Shown: positions 8,798 through 21,978 of the stretch, in pieces
Layout: every line of letters begins with the position of its first letter
Position numbering within the stretch: the stretch's first letter is position 1
Origin: Ligilactobacillus agilis DSM 20509
GTDB lineage: Bacteria; Bacillota; Bacilli; Lactobacillales; Lactobacillaceae
Length of the DNA stretch: 62,456 nt
NCBI RefSeq assembly: GCF_001436215.1
Contig: NZ_AYYP01000072.1
Coordinates: forward strand, 138,700 to 201,155
Reading direction: 5' to 3'
Notes under the pieces: generated by a model
The model's input: the letters and a program-made list of their open reading frames with translations, nothing else
Databases searched by the model: none
Told to the model about the DNA's origin: nothing
Translations under genes and position numbers: made by a program

Positions 8798-8905
8798 AGT
8801 CCCGTGAGGCTAAGAAGGCAGAGTCTTATATGAGTACGGAAATACAAGGCATACGTCTAGGCACCTTAGTCACACACTGATATTGTTGGCTAAGGTGCTT
8901 TTTTT
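8798..8905 (+). promoter_or_regulatory. PyrR-dependent transcription attenuator 1
   Basis: AGTCCCGTGAGGCT at 8798-8811 fits the PyrR-binding anti-antiterminator loop of Bacillus and lactobacilli (core CC-G-GAGGCT). It is followed by a strong intrinsic terminator, GCACCTTAG pairing with CTAAGGTGC and seven Ts (8861-8905). With UMP bound, PyrR holds the binding loop and allows the terminator; when UMP is low an antiterminator forms and pyrR onward is transcribed. Confidence 0.88.
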
Positions 8906-8907
8906 AA

Positions 8908-9474
<567 letters not shown>

Positions 9475-9488
9475 CTAACCGTTTAATT

Positions 9489-9580
9489 GACTCCAGAGAG
9501 AGCAAAAGGGTTACTACCTTAACTACGTTAGGGTAATTTTGTGCAAACCTGGGTCAAAAGTAATTGATCTAGGTTTTTTT
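9489..9580 (+). promoter_or_regulatory. PyrR-dependent transcription attenuator 2
   Basis: GACTCCAGAGAGAGC at 9489-9503 is a second PyrR-binding loop, very like the Bacillus sequence, followed by terminator stem AACCTGGGTCA / TGATCTAGGTT with seven Ts (9546-9580). It sits between pyrR and pyrP and controls the permease and the whole biosynthetic set. Confidence 0.88.
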
Positions 9581-9611
9581 ATTAAGCAAATGAAGGGAAG
9601 AATTAGTTTTT

Positions 9612-10901
9612 ATGACCAAGAATAATACAGAATTTAGAAACGACGAGGCAATCTTGGATGTGCAAGATAAGCCGAGCTTCCAACACTGGTTGGTTTTATC
9701 CATCCAACACTTATTTACCATGTTCGGGTCAACCGTTTTGGTGCCCTTACTAATCGGTTTAAATCCAAGCATCGCCTTATTTAGTTCAGGTTGCGGGACC
9801 TTAGTTTATATCCTTTGTACCAAGGCCAAGATTCCAGCTTACCTAGGTTCAAGCTTTGCCTTTATCGCCACCATGCAATTATTAATGAAAGATTATGGCT
9901 ACCCAGCCGTTGGTCAAGGGGCAATCGCAGCCGGTTTGGTTTACGTAATCGTCGCCTTAGTTATCTCAAAGTTTGGCTCAAATTGGGTTGATAAGATTCT
10001 CCCCCCAGTGGTAGTCGGGCCGATCGTAATTGTGATTGGTTTGTCACTTGCTACTACAGCCGCTAACGACGCCATGCTTCACAACTCCAACTATGATTTG
10101 AAGTACTTCGCGGTGGCCCTCTTTACCTTGGCGGTCACCATCATCTTCAACATGTTCTTGGGTGGGTTCGCTAGCATGATTCCGGTCCTTTTAGGGATTA
10201 TCTGCGGCTACATCCTAGCCGTCCTAGTCGGCATTGTCGATTTTTCAAGCGTCGCGCAAGCTAAGTGGTTCTCACTTCCAGCCTTTGACGTGCTCGGGGT
10301 TAACTACCACTTCAAATGGTACCCAGCCGCCATCATTACCATGGCGCCCATCGCCTTCGTGACCATGACCGAGCACATGGGACACGTGATGGTTTTAAAC
10401 AAATTGACTAAGCGGAACTTCTTTAAGAAACCAGGTTTACACAGAACCTTGCTAGGGGACGGGCTTTCCAGCGTCTTGGCCGGGTTTGTCGGGGGTCCGC
10501 CAACTACATCTTACGGTGAAAACATCGGGGTGTTAGCCATGACCAAGGTTCACTCAGTTTGGGTCTTAGGTGGGGCAGCCTTGTTTGCAATCATCTTCAG
10601 TTTTGTCGGCAAGATTTCCGCCTTGATTCAATCAATCCCAACCCCAGTTATCGGGGGAATCTCCTTCCTTTTATTTGGGATGATTGCTTCTAACGGGATG
10701 CGCATCTTAGTTGATAATAAGGTTAACTTCGAATTAAAGCGCAACTTAGTTATCACCTCAGTGATCTTAGTTGTCGGAATTGGTGGAACTTACCTCAAGT
10801 TAGGCGATTTCCAATTAACCAGCATTGCTTTATCAACCTTATTTGGAATCATCTTAAACTTAGTCTTACCACAACAAGCAGTTAGTGAACGCAAAAATTA
10901 A
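9612..10901 (+). CDS. pyrP: Uracil permease (NCS2 family)
   Basis: 429-residue membrane carrier with about 12-14 hydrophobic segments, starting near residue 30. Typical NCS2 features are the LFTMFGSTVLVPLLIGLNPS opening, AITEH-like motif seen as MTEHMGHV, and LLGDGLSSVLAGFVGGPPTT. It imports uracil by proton symport. The position between PyrR attenuator 2 and pyrB matches the Bacillus pyrR-pyrP-pyrB order and supports uracil rather than xanthine as substrate. Spacing to pyrB is 12 bp, with no third attenuator. Confidence 0.94.
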   Translation: MTKNNTEFRNDEAILDVQDKPSFQHWLVLSIQHLFTMFGSTVLVPLLIGLNPSIALFSSGCGTLVYILCTKAKIPAYLGSSFAFIATMQLLMKDYGYPAVGQGAIAAGLVYVIVALVISKFGSNWVDKILPPVVVGPIVIVIGLSLATTAANDAMLHNSNYDLKYFAVALFTLAVTIIFNMFLGGFASMIPVLLGIICGYILAVLVGIVDFSSVAQAKWFSLPAFDVLGVNYHFKWYPAAIITMAPIAFVTMTEHMGHVMVLNKLTKRNFFKKPGLHRTLLGDGLSSVLAGFVGGPPTTSYGENIGVLAMTKVHSVWVLGGAALFAIIFSFVGKISALIQSIPTPVIGGISFLLFGMIASNGMRILVDNKVNFELKRNLVITSVILVVGIGGTYLKLGDFQLTSIALSTLFGIILNLVLPQQAVSERKN

Positions 10902-10913
10902 GGAGCGATAATC

Positions 10914-11852
10914 GTGGTCAGTTTAAAACATTTTGTTAGTGTTGAAAACCTAGGCGAAACGGAGGTAATGGCTCTCCTAAAGCGGGCGCAGGAATTTAAA
11001 GCCGGCAAGCAACTTGAGTTAAGTCAGCCGGTCTATGCGGTCAACATGTTTTTTGAAAATTCAACCCGGACCCACACTAGCTTTGAAATGGCAGAAAGTA
11101 AGCTAGGACTTAAGGAGTTGGCCTTTAACCCGGCCCAATCCTCAGTCAATAAGGGGGAAAGTTTATACGATACCCTCTTAACGATGGATGCTTTGGGGGT
11201 GGATTTAGCAGTAATCAGGCACTCAAAGGATAATTACTACCAGGAACTAATCGACCTTAAGGCAGACCAATACTTAAATCTCGGTATAATTAACGCTGGG
11301 GATGGCAGTGGCCAACACCCCTCCCAAAGCTTACTCGATATGCTGACGATTTACGAAGAATTTGGACACTTTGCTGGCCTAAAGGTAGCCATCATCGGCG
11401 ACATTACTAATTCGCGGGTGGCTAAGAGCAACATGCAACTTTTGACCAGGTTAGGGGCAAAAGTGTACTTCTCGGGGCCGAAGTATTGGTATAGCCATGA
11501 ATTTGATAGCTACGGCCAGTATCTAGATGTTGACGAACTTTTACCCCGTATGGATGTCGTGATGTTGTTGCGGGTCCAACACGAACGCCACGCTGGTGAT
11601 CAAAATGAAGCCGGCTTTTCCGCGGCTGCTTACCACGAAAAATACGGACTTAACCAAGCGCGCTACGCCAAGTTGAAACCACAGGCAATTATCATGCACC
11701 CCGGTCCGATTAACCGGGACGTTGAGTGGGCCAGCGAACTGGTCGAAGCGGACAAATCTCGCTTTTACCAGCAGATGCAAAACGGGGTCTTTATCCGGAT
11801 GGCAATGATTGAAGCGGTAATGCGCGGCAGAAAGTTAGGGGGGCTTAACTAA
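10914..11852 (+). CDS. pyrB: Aspartate carbamoyltransferase catalytic subunit
   Basis: 312 residues; joins carbamoyl phosphate and aspartate to carbamoyl aspartate. The carbamoyl-phosphate motif [12 protein letters not shown], the second-subunit loop ([11 protein letters not shown]) and [10 protein letters not shown] are all present. GTG start with AAGGAG upstream. No regulatory pyrI subunit is nearby, as expected in Firmicutes, where control is by PyrR attenuation. The stop overlaps the pyrC start (TAATG). Confidence 0.97.
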   Translation: MVSLKHFVSVENLGETEVMALLKRAQEFKAGKQLELSQPVYAVNMFFENSTRTHTSFEMAESKLGLKELAFNPAQSSVNKGESLYDTLLTMDALGVDLAVIRHSKDNYYQELIDLKADQYLNLGIINAGDGSGQHPSQSLLDMLTIYEEFGHFAGLKVAIIGDITNSRVAKSNMQLLTRLGAKVYFSGPKYWYSHEFDSYGQYLDVDELLPRMDVVMLLRVQHERHAGDQNEAGFSAAAYHEKYGLNQARYAKLKPQAIIMHPGPINRDVEWASELVEADKSRFYQQMQNGVFIRMAMIEAVMRGRKLGGLN

Positions 11853-13135
11853 TGAAGACTTTATTACAAAACGGCTTAGTTTACCATGACGGCCAACTTA
11901 CTAACCAAGATGTATTAATTGAAGGAGATAAGATAGTAGCTTTGGGCCAAAATTTAGGTCAACTAGCACCCGACGCCAAGGTGCTTGACGTCAGTGGCAA
12001 GTTGGTGAGCCCGGGCTTAGTCGATGTGCACGTCCACTACCGGGAACCGGGCTTTACCCACAAGGAAACGATTAAAACCGGTTCGGCTGCGGCAGCTCAC
12101 GGAGGCTACACAACAGTTTGTGCGATGCCAAACCTAAATCCGGTCCCTGATCAACCTGAGTTACTAAGCCAGTTAGTTGAAAAGAACCAAGCTGACGGCA
12201 AGGTGCATATTAACCAATACAGTGCCATTACCAAGGGTTTGAAAAGCGAAGAGTTAGTCGACTTTAAGGCGATGAAAGAAGCCGGGGCATTTGCCTTTAG
12301 TAACGACGGGTGCGGGGTACAAACCGCTGGCGTGATGTACCAAGCGATGAAGCAAGCGGCTGCATTAGACATGGCAATTGTTGCCCACGTTGAAGATAAC
12401 TCCCTCCTTTTCGGTGGGGTAATGCACGCCGGCAAGCGGGCCGAAGAATTAGGCTTACCAGGTATCTTAGGCATCAGCGAGTCATCACAAATTGCCCGTG
12501 ACTTGCTGCTAGCCAAGGAAACAGGAGTCCATTACCATGTTTGCCACGTTTCTACCAAGGAAAGCGTAGAGTTAGTTCGCTTGGCTAAGGCGCACGGAAT
12601 TAACGTGACCTGTGAAGTAGCTCCCCACCACTTACTATTAGCCGACGAAGATATTCCTGCCAACGACGGTTACTACAAGATGAATCCCCCATTGCGGGCT
12701 AAGGAAGACCAGGCGGCGTTAGTGGCCGGCCTATTAGACGGGACGATTGACATGATTGCTACTGACCATGCCCCTCACAGCATTAACGAAAAGACCGGTG
12801 ACATGAAGCAAGCGGCCTTTGGAATTACCGGTAGCGAAACAGCCTTTGCCTTACTTTACACCAAGTTTGTCAAGCCAGGCATCTTCAAGCTCGAACAACT
12901 ATTAGATTGGATGAGCCTAAAGCCTGCGCAAGCCTTTAAGCTAGCAGCCGGCAGCCTACTACCAGGGAGCTTGGCTGACATCGCCGTGTTTCAATTAGAC
13001 CAGGCATCAGAAATTAAGGAAAGTGATTACCTCTCAATGGGGGTTAACACTCCGTTTACAGGTCAAACAGTTTATGCCAACACTTATTTAACCTTAGTGG
13101 CAGGGCAAGTTGCTTATCAAAGGGAGGCTAGATAA
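11852..13135 (+). CDS. pyrC: Dihydroorotase
   Basis: 427 residues, class I type dihydroorotase. Closes carbamoyl aspartate to dihydroorotate. Metal ligands are visible in [10 protein letters not shown] near residue 60, later His residues ([16 protein letters not shown]) and the ATDHAPH motif near residue 304. It overlaps the pyrB stop and lies 2 bp from carA, so translation is coupled. Confidence 0.97.
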   Translation: MKTLLQNGLVYHDGQLTNQDVLIEGDKIVALGQNLGQLAPDAKVLDVSGKLVSPGLVDVHVHYREPGFTHKETIKTGSAAAAHGGYTTVCAMPNLNPVPDQPELLSQLVEKNQADGKVHINQYSAITKGLKSEELVDFKAMKEAGAFAFSNDGCGVQTAGVMYQAMKQAAALDMAIVAHVEDNSLLFGGVMHAGKRAEELGLPGILGISESSQIARDLLLAKETGVHYHVCHVSTKESVELVRLAKAHGINVTCEVAPHHLLLADEDIPANDGYYKMNPPLRAKEDQAALVAGLLDGTIDMIATDHAPHSINEKTGDMKQAAFGITGSETAFALLYTKFVKPGIFKLEQLLDWMSLKPAQAFKLAAGSLLPGSLADIAVFQLDQASEIKESDYLSMGVNTPFTGQTVYANTYLTLVAGQVAYQREAR

Positions 13136-13137
13136 AA

Positions 13138-14226
13138 ATGGAACGTTATTTAATTTTAGACGACGGGACGGTCTTTAAGGGCGAAGGCTTTGGTGCCAAG
13201 AATACTACCACCGGGGAAGTAGTTTTTACTACCGGGATGACCGGTTACCAAGAAGCGGTCACGGATCAATCTTACGCCAACCAAATTTTAGTATTTACTA
13301 ACCCCTTGATTGGTAACTACGGGGTTAACCTAGATGACTATGAATCCTTAGAACCTGACTGTAAGGGGGTTATTTGTCGCGAGGTGGCGCGGGTTTCGAC
13401 TAACTGGCGCAAGCAAGACAGTTTCCCCCATTTCTTAGAGCAAATGAACATCCCCGGCATCAGTGGGATTGATACGCGGGCCTTAACTAAGAAGTTACGC
13501 GAACACGGGACCATGAAGGGCAGCATCATTGATGCGACCGATAACTTAGAACATGCCTTTGACCAACTGCATGCGACCGTTTTATCTGACCGCCTAGTTG
13601 CCCAGGTTTCAACCACTAAGCCTTACCCTAATCCAGGCAATAAGCACAACATCGTGCTCGTGGACTACGGCAGCAAGCACAGTATCTTACGCGAATTAGC
13701 GGCCCGGGATTGCAACACCATCGTGCTGCCATATACAGCCACGGCCGAAGATATTTTGCGCTTAAAGCCAGACGGCGTGTTACTTTCAAACGGCCCGGGG
13801 GACCCAGAGGTTATGAAGGACGCCGTTGAAATGATTAAGGAAGTCGAAAAGCACCTGCCAGTCTTTGGGATTTGCTTAGGGCACCAATTATTAGCCCTAG
13901 CTAACGGGGCCAAGACCTTTAAGATGAAGTTTGGTCACCGGGGCTTTAACCACCCGGTAAGAGAAATTGCCACCGGCCGGATTACCTTTACCTCCCAAAA
14001 CCATGGCTACGCGGTCGATCCTGCCTCAATTGACAATACCCAATTGATTGTGACCCACAAAGAAATCAACGACGGGACGGTGGAAGGAATTAGACACAAG
14101 TATTACCCTGCCTTTTCCGTTCAATTCCACCCAGACGCAGCACCAGGCCCATCCGATGCGGTTGATATTTTCGATGACTTTATGCACATGATTGACATTA
14201 AGAAAGGGGAAAAGACGAATGCCTAA
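13138..14226 (+). CDS. carA: Carbamoyl-phosphate synthase small (glutaminase) chain
   Basis: 362 residues. N-terminal CPSase small-chain domain ([20 protein letters not shown]) and C-terminal class I glutamine amidotransferase with catalytic Cys in [12 protein letters not shown] and the His/Glu pair region [11 protein letters not shown]. It releases ammonia from glutamine for the large chain. It starts 2 bp after pyrC and overlaps carB by 8 bp. In a pyr operon with PyrR control this is the pyrimidine-dedicated copy (pyrAA). Confidence 0.97.
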   Translation: MERYLILDDGTVFKGEGFGAKNTTTGEVVFTTGMTGYQEAVTDQSYANQILVFTNPLIGNYGVNLDDYESLEPDCKGVICREVARVSTNWRKQDSFPHFLEQMNIPGISGIDTRALTKKLREHGTMKGSIIDATDNLEHAFDQLHATVLSDRLVAQVSTTKPYPNPGNKHNIVLVDYGSKHSILRELAARDCNTIVLPYTATAEDILRLKPDGVLLSNGPGDPEVMKDAVEMIKEVEKHLPVFGICLGHQLLALANGAKTFKMKFGHRGFNHPVREIATGRITFTSQNHGYAVDPASIDNTQLIVTHKEINDGTVEGIRHKYYPAFSVQFHPDAAPGPSDAVDIFDDFMHMIDIKKGEKTNA

Positions 14227-17200
14227 GCGGACAGATATTCATAAGATTATGGTGATTGGCTCAGGTCCAATCATTATCGGCCAAGCGGCTGAATTTGATT
14301 ATTCAGGAACGCAAGCTTGTATGGCCTTACGTGAAGAAGGCTATGAAGTAGTCTTGGTTAACTCTAACCCCGCTACCATCATGACCGATACCGAAATTGC
14401 AGACCGGGTTTACATTGAACCACTAACAGTCGAATCAGTTTCTAGAATCATGCGCCAAGAATTTCCGGACGCACTCTTACCAACCTTAGGGGGCCAGATT
14501 GGTTTAAACCTCGCGATTGCCCTTGCTAAGACCGGGATTTTAGACGAGTTAGGCATTCAGTTACTAGGAACGAAGCTTGCTGCTATTGATCAAGCCGAAG
14601 ACCGGGAAAAGTTCAAGCAACTGATGCAAGACTTAAACGAACCAGTTCCTCCTTCTAAAACGGTGGGCACGGTGGCTGAAGCCCTTGAGTTCGCTAAGGA
14701 ATGCGGCTACCCCGTAATCGTGCGGCCTGCCTTTACCATGGGGGGCACCGGTGGTGGTTTGTGCGACAACGAAGCCCAGTTAAAAGAAATTGTGGCTAAC
14801 GGTTTAGACCTATCCCCAGCTACCCAATGTTTGATTGAAAAATCAATTGCTGGTTTCAAAGAAATCGAATACGAAGTAATGCGGGATAGCGCCAACAACG
14901 CGATGGTTGTTTGTTCGATGGAAAACTTCGACCCAGTTGGGATTCACACCGGGGATTCAATCGTGTTGGCTCCGACCCAAACCTTATCAGACCGGGAATA
15001 CCAAATGTTGCGCGACTGTTCGCTAAAATTAATCCGGGCCCTAAAGATTGAAGGGGGCTGTAACGTTCAGCTAGCCTTAGACCCTAATAGTTTTGACTAC
15101 TATGTCATCGAAGTTAACCCCCGGGTTTCCCGTTCGTCTGCCTTAGCTTCCAAGGCAACTGGTTATCCCATCGCCAAGATGGCGGCTAAGATTGCGGTGG
15201 GCTTGACGCTAGATGAAATCATCAACCCGGTTACAGGTACAACTTACGCCGAATTTGAACCAGCCTTAGACTACGTGGTGGCTAAGATTCCACGCTGGCC
15301 ATTCGATAAGTTTGCCAAGGCTAACCGGAGATTAGGGACCCAAATGAAGGCGACCGGTGAAGTCATGGCTATCGGGCGTAACGCCGAAGAAGCCATCCAA
15401 AAGGCCGTCCGCTCCCTAGAAATCGACGAAAAGGACCTCTTAGCCGACTACGTTCGCGCTGCCAGCGATGACACTTTGGAAGAAAAGATTGTGCACGCTC
15501 AAGACGACCGAATCTTTTACCTAACCGAAGCCTTTAGACGGGGCTACTCCTTGGAGGAAATTCATGAGTTAACTAAGATTAACCTTTACTTCCTAGATAT
15601 CTTGAAGCACATTACCGAACTAGAAGTTGAGATTTGCAAGCACCCTCATGATGCCCGGACCCTCAAGCAAGCTAAGCGTTACGGCTTTAGCGACTACACC
15701 ATCGCTAAGTTGTGGAATGTTAGCCCAGCAGAAGTCCGGGCCTTCAGAAAGGCTAAGCAAATTCTGCCAGTTTACAAGATGGTTGATACTTGTGCGGCTG
15801 AGTTTGAATCCCACACCCCTTACTTCTACAGTTCCTATGACCAGGAAAATGAAAGCCAAGTCAGCGACCGTAAATCGGTGATCGTAATCGGTTCTGGCCC
15901 AATCAGAATTGGTCAGGGGGTCGAATTTGACTACGCTACCGTGCACAGTGTTAAGGCCCTCCAAAAATTAGGCTACGAAGCAATCGTTATTAACTCTAAC
16001 CCAGAAACGGTCTCAACCGACTTCTCTGTTTCAGACAAGCTCTACTTTGAACCCCTTACCTTAGAAGATGTCCTAAACGTTATCGACTTAGAACAGCCTG
16101 AAGGGGTAATCGTTCAATTTGGGGGGCAAACGGCCATCAATTTGGCTGAAGGCTTAGAGCAAAATGGGGTCAAAGTCTTAGGGACAACCGTTGAGGACTT
16201 AGACCGGGCCGAAGACCGCGAGTTGTTTGACCAAGTAATCAATGAACTTGGTTTGAAGCAACCAATTGGTAAGACCGCAACGACTCACGAAGACGTTTTG
16301 AAGTCCGCCCAAGAAATTGGTTACCCAGTCTTAGTGCGGCCAAGTTATGTTTTAGGTGGCCGGGCAATGGAAATCGTCTATAACGAAACCGAGTTAGAAG
16401 AATACTTGGCCCAAAATGCTCCGGCTGAAATTGAACACCCAATCTTGGTCGACGCTTACCTGGAAGGACTAGAAGGCGAAGTGGATGCCATCTGCGATGG
16501 TAAGGACGTCTTGTTACCAGGGATTATGGAACACATTGAACACGCCGGGGTTCACTCCGGGGATTCGATGGCGGTTTACCCACCACAAAGCTTTAGCCAG
16601 GCGGTTAAAGATCAAATCGTAGACGCAACTAAGAAGTTAGCGGTGGCCTTGAAGTGTGTCGGGATTATGAACATCCAATTTATCATCCACAAGGGCGAAG
16701 CTTACGTCTTAGAAGTTAACCCACGTGCTAGTCGAACCGTACCATTTTTAAGTAAGATTACTGGGGTGGAGATGGCGCAAGTTGCAACCCGGGTCATTTT
16801 AGGTCAAAGCTTGCAGGAACAAGGCTTTGAAAGCGGACTTTACCCTGAAAGCGACACAATTCACGTCAAAGCCCCTGTCTTCTCCTTTAGCAAGTTAGCC
16901 GACGTTGACAGCTTCTTAGGCCCTGAAATGAAGTCGACTGGGGAAGTAATGGGTAGTGATCACACCTTTGAAAAGGCCCTTTACAAAGCCTTTAGTGGGG
17001 CGAAGATGACCTTGCCAGATAACGGGACCATCCTACTTACAATCGAAGACCAAGATAAAGATGAAGTCTTGCCACTAGCCAAGCGCTTTAGTAAGATTGG
17101 CTACCGGATCTTGGCAACCAGCGGGACCGCAAGCTTCTTGCGCGAAAAGGGCTTGCACGTCCTAACCGTAAGCAAGATTGACCAAGCAGATGCAGACCAC

Positions 17201-17404
17201 GAAGGTATTTTAGAAGTACTGATGGCCGGCAAAGTCGATTTAGTAATCAACACCATGGGCCATGACCAAGAAGTTGCTTCCGACGGCTTTGTCATTAGAC
17301 AGACTGCTATCGAACACAACGTGCCGTTAGTAACATCGCTTAACACGGCCGATGCCTTGCTTAAGGCCTTAGAAAACCGTTCATTTGCAACAGATGCACT
17401 TTAA
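14219..17404 (+). CDS. carB: Carbamoyl-phosphate synthase large chain
   Basis: 1061 residues with the usual two homologous ATP-grasp halves: first half starting [20 protein letters not shown], second at about residue 550 ([20 protein letters not shown]), and a C-terminal MGS-like allosteric domain (last ~130 residues). Makes carbamoyl phosphate from bicarbonate, ammonia and two ATP. The frame opens at 14192, but ATG 14219 overlapping the carA stop and preceded by AAGGGGAAAAG is the family-typical start. Intact length. This is pyrAB in Bacillus naming. Confidence 0.97.
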   Translation: MPKRTDIHKIMVIGSGPIIIGQAAEFDYSGTQACMALREEGYEVVLVNSNPATIMTDTEIADRVYIEPLTVESVSRIMRQEFPDALLPTLGGQIGLNLAIALAKTGILDELGIQLLGTKLAAIDQAEDREKFKQLMQDLNEPVPPSKTVGTVAEALEFAKECGYPVIVRPAFTMGGTGGGLCDNEAQLKEIVANGLDLSPATQCLIEKSIAGFKEIEYEVMRDSANNAMVVCSMENFDPVGIHTGDSIVLAPTQTLSDREYQMLRDCSLKLIRALKIEGGCNVQLALDPNSFDYYVIEVNPRVSRSSALASKATGYPIAKMAAKIAVGLTLDEIINPVTGTTYAEFEPALDYVVAKIPRWPFDKFAKANRRLGTQMKATGEVMAIGRNAEEAIQKAVRSLEIDEKDLLADYVRAASDDTLEEKIVHAQDDRIFYLTEAFRRGYSLEEIHELTKINLYFLDILKHITELEVEICKHPHDARTLKQAKRYGFSDYTIAKLWNVSPAEVRAFRKAKQILPVYKMVDTCAAEFESHTPYFYSSYDQENESQVSDRKSVIVIGSGPIRIGQGVEFDYATVHSVKALQKLGYEAIVINSNPETVSTDFSVSDKLYFEPLTLEDVLNVIDLEQPEGVIVQFGGQTAINLAEGLEQNGVKVLGTTVEDLDRAEDRELFDQVINELGLKQPIGKTATTHEDVLKSAQEIGYPVLVRPSYVLGGRAMEIVYNETELEEYLAQNAPAEIEHPILVDAYLEGLEGEVDAICDGKDVLLPGIMEHIEHAGVHSGDSMAVYPPQSFSQAVKDQIVDATKKLAVALKCVGIMNIQFIIHKGEAYVLEVNPRASRTVPFLSKITGVEMAQVATRVILGQSLQEQGFESGLYPESDTIHVKAPVFSFSKLADVDSFLGPEMKSTGEVMGSDHTFEKALYKAFSGAKMTLPDNGTILLTIEDQDKDEVLPLAKRFSKIGYRILATSGTASFLREKGLHVLTVSKIDQADADHEGILEVLMAGKVDLVINTMGHDQEVASDGFVIRQTAIEHNVPLVTSLNTADALLKALENRSFATDAL

Positions 17405-19057
<1,653 letters not shown>

Positions 19058-19058
<1 letters not shown>

Positions 19059-19681
19059 TGGAGACAATTGCAAAGGATTTACTAGACATTAAGGCGGTTA
19101 AACTCTCTCCGCAAGCTCCGTTTACTTGGGCTAGTGGCATCAAGAGTCCCATTTATTGTGATAACCGCTTAACCATCAGCTATCCAGCCATCAGAAAGGC
19201 GATTGCTAAAGGGATTGCGGCCTTGATTAAGGAAAAGTGGCCGCAAGCAGAAGTGATTGCGGGGACGGCGACCGCTGGCATTCCCCACGCTGCTTGGATT
19301 GCAGCCGAGTTAGACCTACCTATGGTTTACGTCCGCTCTAAGCCTAAGGACCATGGGCGCGGCAAGCAAATTGAAGGGGTCTTACCTGCGGGCGCTAAGA
19401 CCATTTTGATTGACGATTTAATCTCAACTGGTGGCAGCGTCTTAAAGGCGGTAGCGGCAGCCCGCAACGAAGGTGCCGATGTAATCGGGGTTGCAGGTAT
19501 CTTTAGTTACCAATTGGCAGCAGTCACAGAAAACTTTGCCAAGGAAAAATTAGAATTTGTAACCTTAACCAATTACGGTGAACTATTAGACGCAGCCATT
19601 AAGGCCGACTATGTTTCAGCTGATCAACGTAGCGTCTTAGAACAATGGCGGCAAGATCCAGCTCACTGGACCGGTGCCTAA
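19058..19681 (+). CDS. pyrE: Orotate phosphoribosyltransferase
   Basis: 207 residues; converts orotate and PRPP to OMP. The PRPP motif ILIDDLISTGGSVLKAV and the flexible loop with RSKPKDHGRGKQIEG are visible. GTG start overlapping the pyrF stop. It is the last gene of the operon, followed by a strong terminator, so the window holds a full set for UMP synthesis apart from PyrK. Confidence 0.97.
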
Positions 19682-19686
19682 GTAGC

Positions 19687-19716
19687 AAAAAAGAGCTCAA
19701 AAATGAGCTCTTTTTT
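19687..19716. terminator. Terminator of the pyr operon
   Basis: AAAAAAGAGCTCA and TGAGCTCTTTTTT form a perfect 13-bp stem. Confidence 0.92.
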
Positions 19717-19832
19717 AGTTTGCCTAAGTTAAAGTAAAGCTGGTAACCAGCTAAGAGTGACTAGATTAGCCAAGACTCGGATAAATTCATGCTCTAATTT
19801 TGGCTGTGGTTTAGTAATCACGCATAGCAAGT

Positions 19833-19865
19833 AAAAACTGGGCACGAACATCCTTCGTACCCAGT
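19833..19865 (-). terminator. Terminator of the PPDK regulatory protein gene
   Basis: On the minus strand ACTGGGTACGAAGG pairs with TTCGTGCCCAGT and is followed by five Ts, 14 bases after the stop. Confidence 0.8.
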
Positions 19866-19878
19866 GAGTCTAGTAAGG

Positions 19879-20721
19879 TTAAACTTGTTGATTGTCACCG
19901 ATGGCGTCGATTTTATTTTGAGCTAGACTCTCAATGATTAGCGTCGCTGTTTCCTCAATCGACTTGTGGGCAACGTTAATCTGTAAGCAGCCCAACTTGC
20001 GGTATAAGTCGGTAGCAAAGTCTAATTCAGCCTTGATGTTATCGACGCTTGAGTAGGCGGTATCGGGATTCAATCCGTATGAAATCATCCGGGCCCGGCG
20101 GATGTCATTTAAGACCTCCACGTCGTTGGTGAGTCCAAAGATGCGGTTCTTATCCACTTGATAGATTTCGTCTGGAATCTTGGTCTTAGGCACCAAAGGT
20201 AAGTTGGCTACCTTATAACCCCGGTTGGCTAAATAAAGGGACAGGGGAGTCTTAGAGGTTCTAGAAATTCCCAGTAAGACGATGTCAGCCTTGGTGAAGC
20301 CACTAGGATCCTTACCGTCATCGTAGTTAACCGCAAATTCAATCGCTTCAATGCGGTTAAAGTATTCTGTATCGGTATTATGATTGATACCCGCTTTATG
20401 AAGAGGTTCTAGTCCGGTTAAATTCGCCATGGTATTTACCAAGCCGGAAATAGCGTCGATGCAAGCCAGGTTATTTTCCTTACAAAAATCGTTGGCTAAA
20501 GCGGACAGCTCTGGTTCTACAAAGGTATGAACAATAAAGGCTTGGTTGCGCTTAGCCTTGTTCAAAATCCCTTGCAAAATTGAGCTGGTTCTGATTAGGG
20601 GGAACTTTTCTACTTGGAACTTAGCGTCAGGAAATTGGACTAAAGCCGCTTGGGCTAGGTTAAAGGCAGTCTCCCCTAAGGAATCGGAAATGATATAAAG
20701 ATTTACTTCTTTTTGGGTCAT
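19879..20721 (-). CDS. Pyruvate,phosphate dikinase regulatory protein (kinase/phosphorylase)
   Basis: 280 residues, DUF299 family. Known members are bifunctional ADP-dependent Ser/Thr kinases and pyrophosphorylases that switch pyruvate,phosphate dikinase or PEP synthase off and on. The opening YIISDSLGETAFNLAQAAL and the P-loop-like GISRTSKTPLSLYL are characteristic. No dikinase gene is in the window. GAAAGAG lies at the right distance before the ATG. Unlinked in function to the pyr genes although adjacent. Confidence 0.93.
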   Translation of the reverse strand: MTQKEVNLYIISDSLGETAFNLAQAALVQFPDAKFQVEKFPLIRTSSILQGILNKAKRNQAFIVHTFVEPELSALANDFCKENNLACIDAISGLVNTMANLTGLEPLHKAGINHNTDTEYFNRIEAIEFAVNYDDGKDPSGFTKADIVLLGISRTSKTPLSLYLANRGYKVANLPLVPKTKIPDEIYQVDKNRIFGLTNDVEVLNDIRRARMISYGLNPDTAYSSVDNIKAELDFATDLYRKLGCLQINVAHKSIEETATLIIESLAQNKIDAIGDNQQV

Positions 20722-20771
20722 GAAATCACTCTTTCTTTCTGTAATAAAGCGCTTTTACAATAATAATTATA

Positions 20772-21110
20772 CAATAGGAGTAAATAAAAGCATAGTAAGA
20801 AACGAAAAATCTAGGTTAGCGAGCAGAAAAATGATTGTAAGTCTATGCGTAAAATTTTTCTCGGTGAATAAAATACCTGCTAATGATTGAATAGCTGCTG
20901 CAACCAATACGCCGGCCAACAATTCAGAAACGGTATCAACTAAGCGGGTTGATAAGTCAGCTGTAACGTTGACTACTACTGATGAAACAGGGATTACTAG
21001 TAGTTCGATAACTAATGACAAAATTCAAACTTTGAGGCGAGTTTCATAATGAACTTAGCCACTAGTTGTTAAATTAGAGTTTTTTATTTGAAATCTTTTT
21101 CAATCTATTA
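20772..21110. other. Intergenic stretch without a convincing gene
   Basis: A minus-strand frame at 20767-21021 (84 codons, hydrophobic) has only a TTG start without ribosome binding site and no recognisable family; I could not support it as a gene. Otherwise AT-rich spacer. Confidence 0.5.
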
Positions 21111-21139
21111 TTGACGTTAAAACTATGTTTAGATATAAT
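21111..21139 (+). promoter_or_regulatory. Promoter of rpsU-yqeY
   Basis: TTGACG, 17-base spacer, TATAAT: a near-consensus vegetative promoter, as expected for a ribosomal protein gene. Confidence 0.85.
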
Positions 21140-21216
21140 AGAAAAGAACTGTTGAAGTTTGTGTACTTATACAATTTAAGACGGTTACATTTAAGCTCGG
21201 AGGGAGGGAAACAACC

Positions 21217-21402
21217 ATGTCAAAAACAGTCGTTCGTAAAAACGAATCTCTTGATGACGCTCTTCGTCGCTTCAAACGTTCCGTTTCAAAAACAGGTACT
21301 TTGCAAGAATATCGGAAACGTGAATTTTACGAGAAGCCAAGTGTAAAACGTAAGAAAAAGTCCGAAGCAGCTCGGAAGCGTAAAAACAAGCGTCGTTTCT
21401 AG
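21217..21402 (+). CDS. rpsU: 30S ribosomal protein S21
   Basis: 61 residues, very basic, of full length for Firmicutes ([18 protein letters not shown] opening and the [17 protein letters not shown] tail). Binds the 30S platform near the anti-Shine-Dalgarno region and aids initiation. Preceded by GGAGGGAGGG and a consensus promoter; yqeY follows 21 bp later, the usual Firmicutes pairing. Confidence 0.98.
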   Translation: MSKTVVRKNESLDDALRRFKRSVSKTGTLQEYRKREFYEKPSVKRKKKSEAARKRKNKRRF

Positions 21403-21423
21403 TTTCTAGAGGAGGCAGAAGTG

Positions 21424-21867
21424 ATGAGTCTATTAGAGTCATTACAAAAGGATATGGTCGCTGCTATGAAGGCTAAGGACAAGGCTAAGTTAAGCACTGT
21501 CCGGATGCTTAAGGCAGCGGTAACTAACGAACAAATTAACGTTGGCCATGATTTAACTTCTGATGAAGAAGTTAGCGTCTTATCTCGTGAGTTGAAGCAA
21601 CGTAAGGATTCTCTTGAAGAATTCAAGGCTGCCGGACGTGACCAAGCAGTTGCTGATTTAGAAGCAGAAATTGCGGTCGTTGAAAGTTATTTGCCAGAAC
21701 AATTGAGCGTTGATGAAGTAAAGGCCGTTGTTGAAGAAACGATTAAGGCGGTTGGAGCAACATCGAAAGCTGATTTTGGTAAAGTAATGGGCGTCTTGAT
21801 GCCTAAGCTCAAAGGTAAAGCTGACGGTAAGTTAGTTAATGCTACTGTCAAAGAATTATTGCAATAA
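21424..21867 (+). CDS. yqeY: GatB/YqeY domain protein
   Basis: 147 residues (MSLLESLQKDMVAAMKAKDK; later AVVESYLPEQLS and VMGVLMPKLKGKADG). The family shares a tRNA-binding helical domain with GatB of the tRNA amidotransferase, but its cellular role is undefined. GTG at 21421 and ATG at 21424 both follow GGAGG; the ATG with 8-base spacing gives the family-typical start MSLLE. Co-transcribed with rpsU and followed by a terminator. Confidence 0.93.
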   Translation: MSLLESLQKDMVAAMKAKDKAKLSTVRMLKAAVTNEQINVGHDLTSDEEVSVLSRELKQRKDSLEEFKAAGRDQAVADLEAEIAVVESYLPEQLSVDEVKAVVEETIKAVGATSKADFGKVMGVLMPKLKGKADGKLVNATVKELLQ

Positions 21868-21878
21868 TTTGACACGGG

Positions 21879-21905
21879 AGGTTGGAAGAAATTCCAGCCT
21901 TTTTC
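21879..21905 (+). terminator. Terminator after yqeY
   Basis: AGGTTGGAA pairs with TTCCAGCCT followed by Ts. Confidence 0.8.
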
Positions 21906-21978
21906 TTTTGCTTTTGTCACCCTTATTAATGTGTTAAAATAAGCCTATAAGTACGGTTTTTAAAGAGGAGACGTTTTT

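Noticed and set aside
20767-21021. Minus-strand 84-codon hydrophobic frame between the PPDK regulator and rpsU
   Set aside because: TTG start without ribosome binding site, no recognisable family, and no supporting context.
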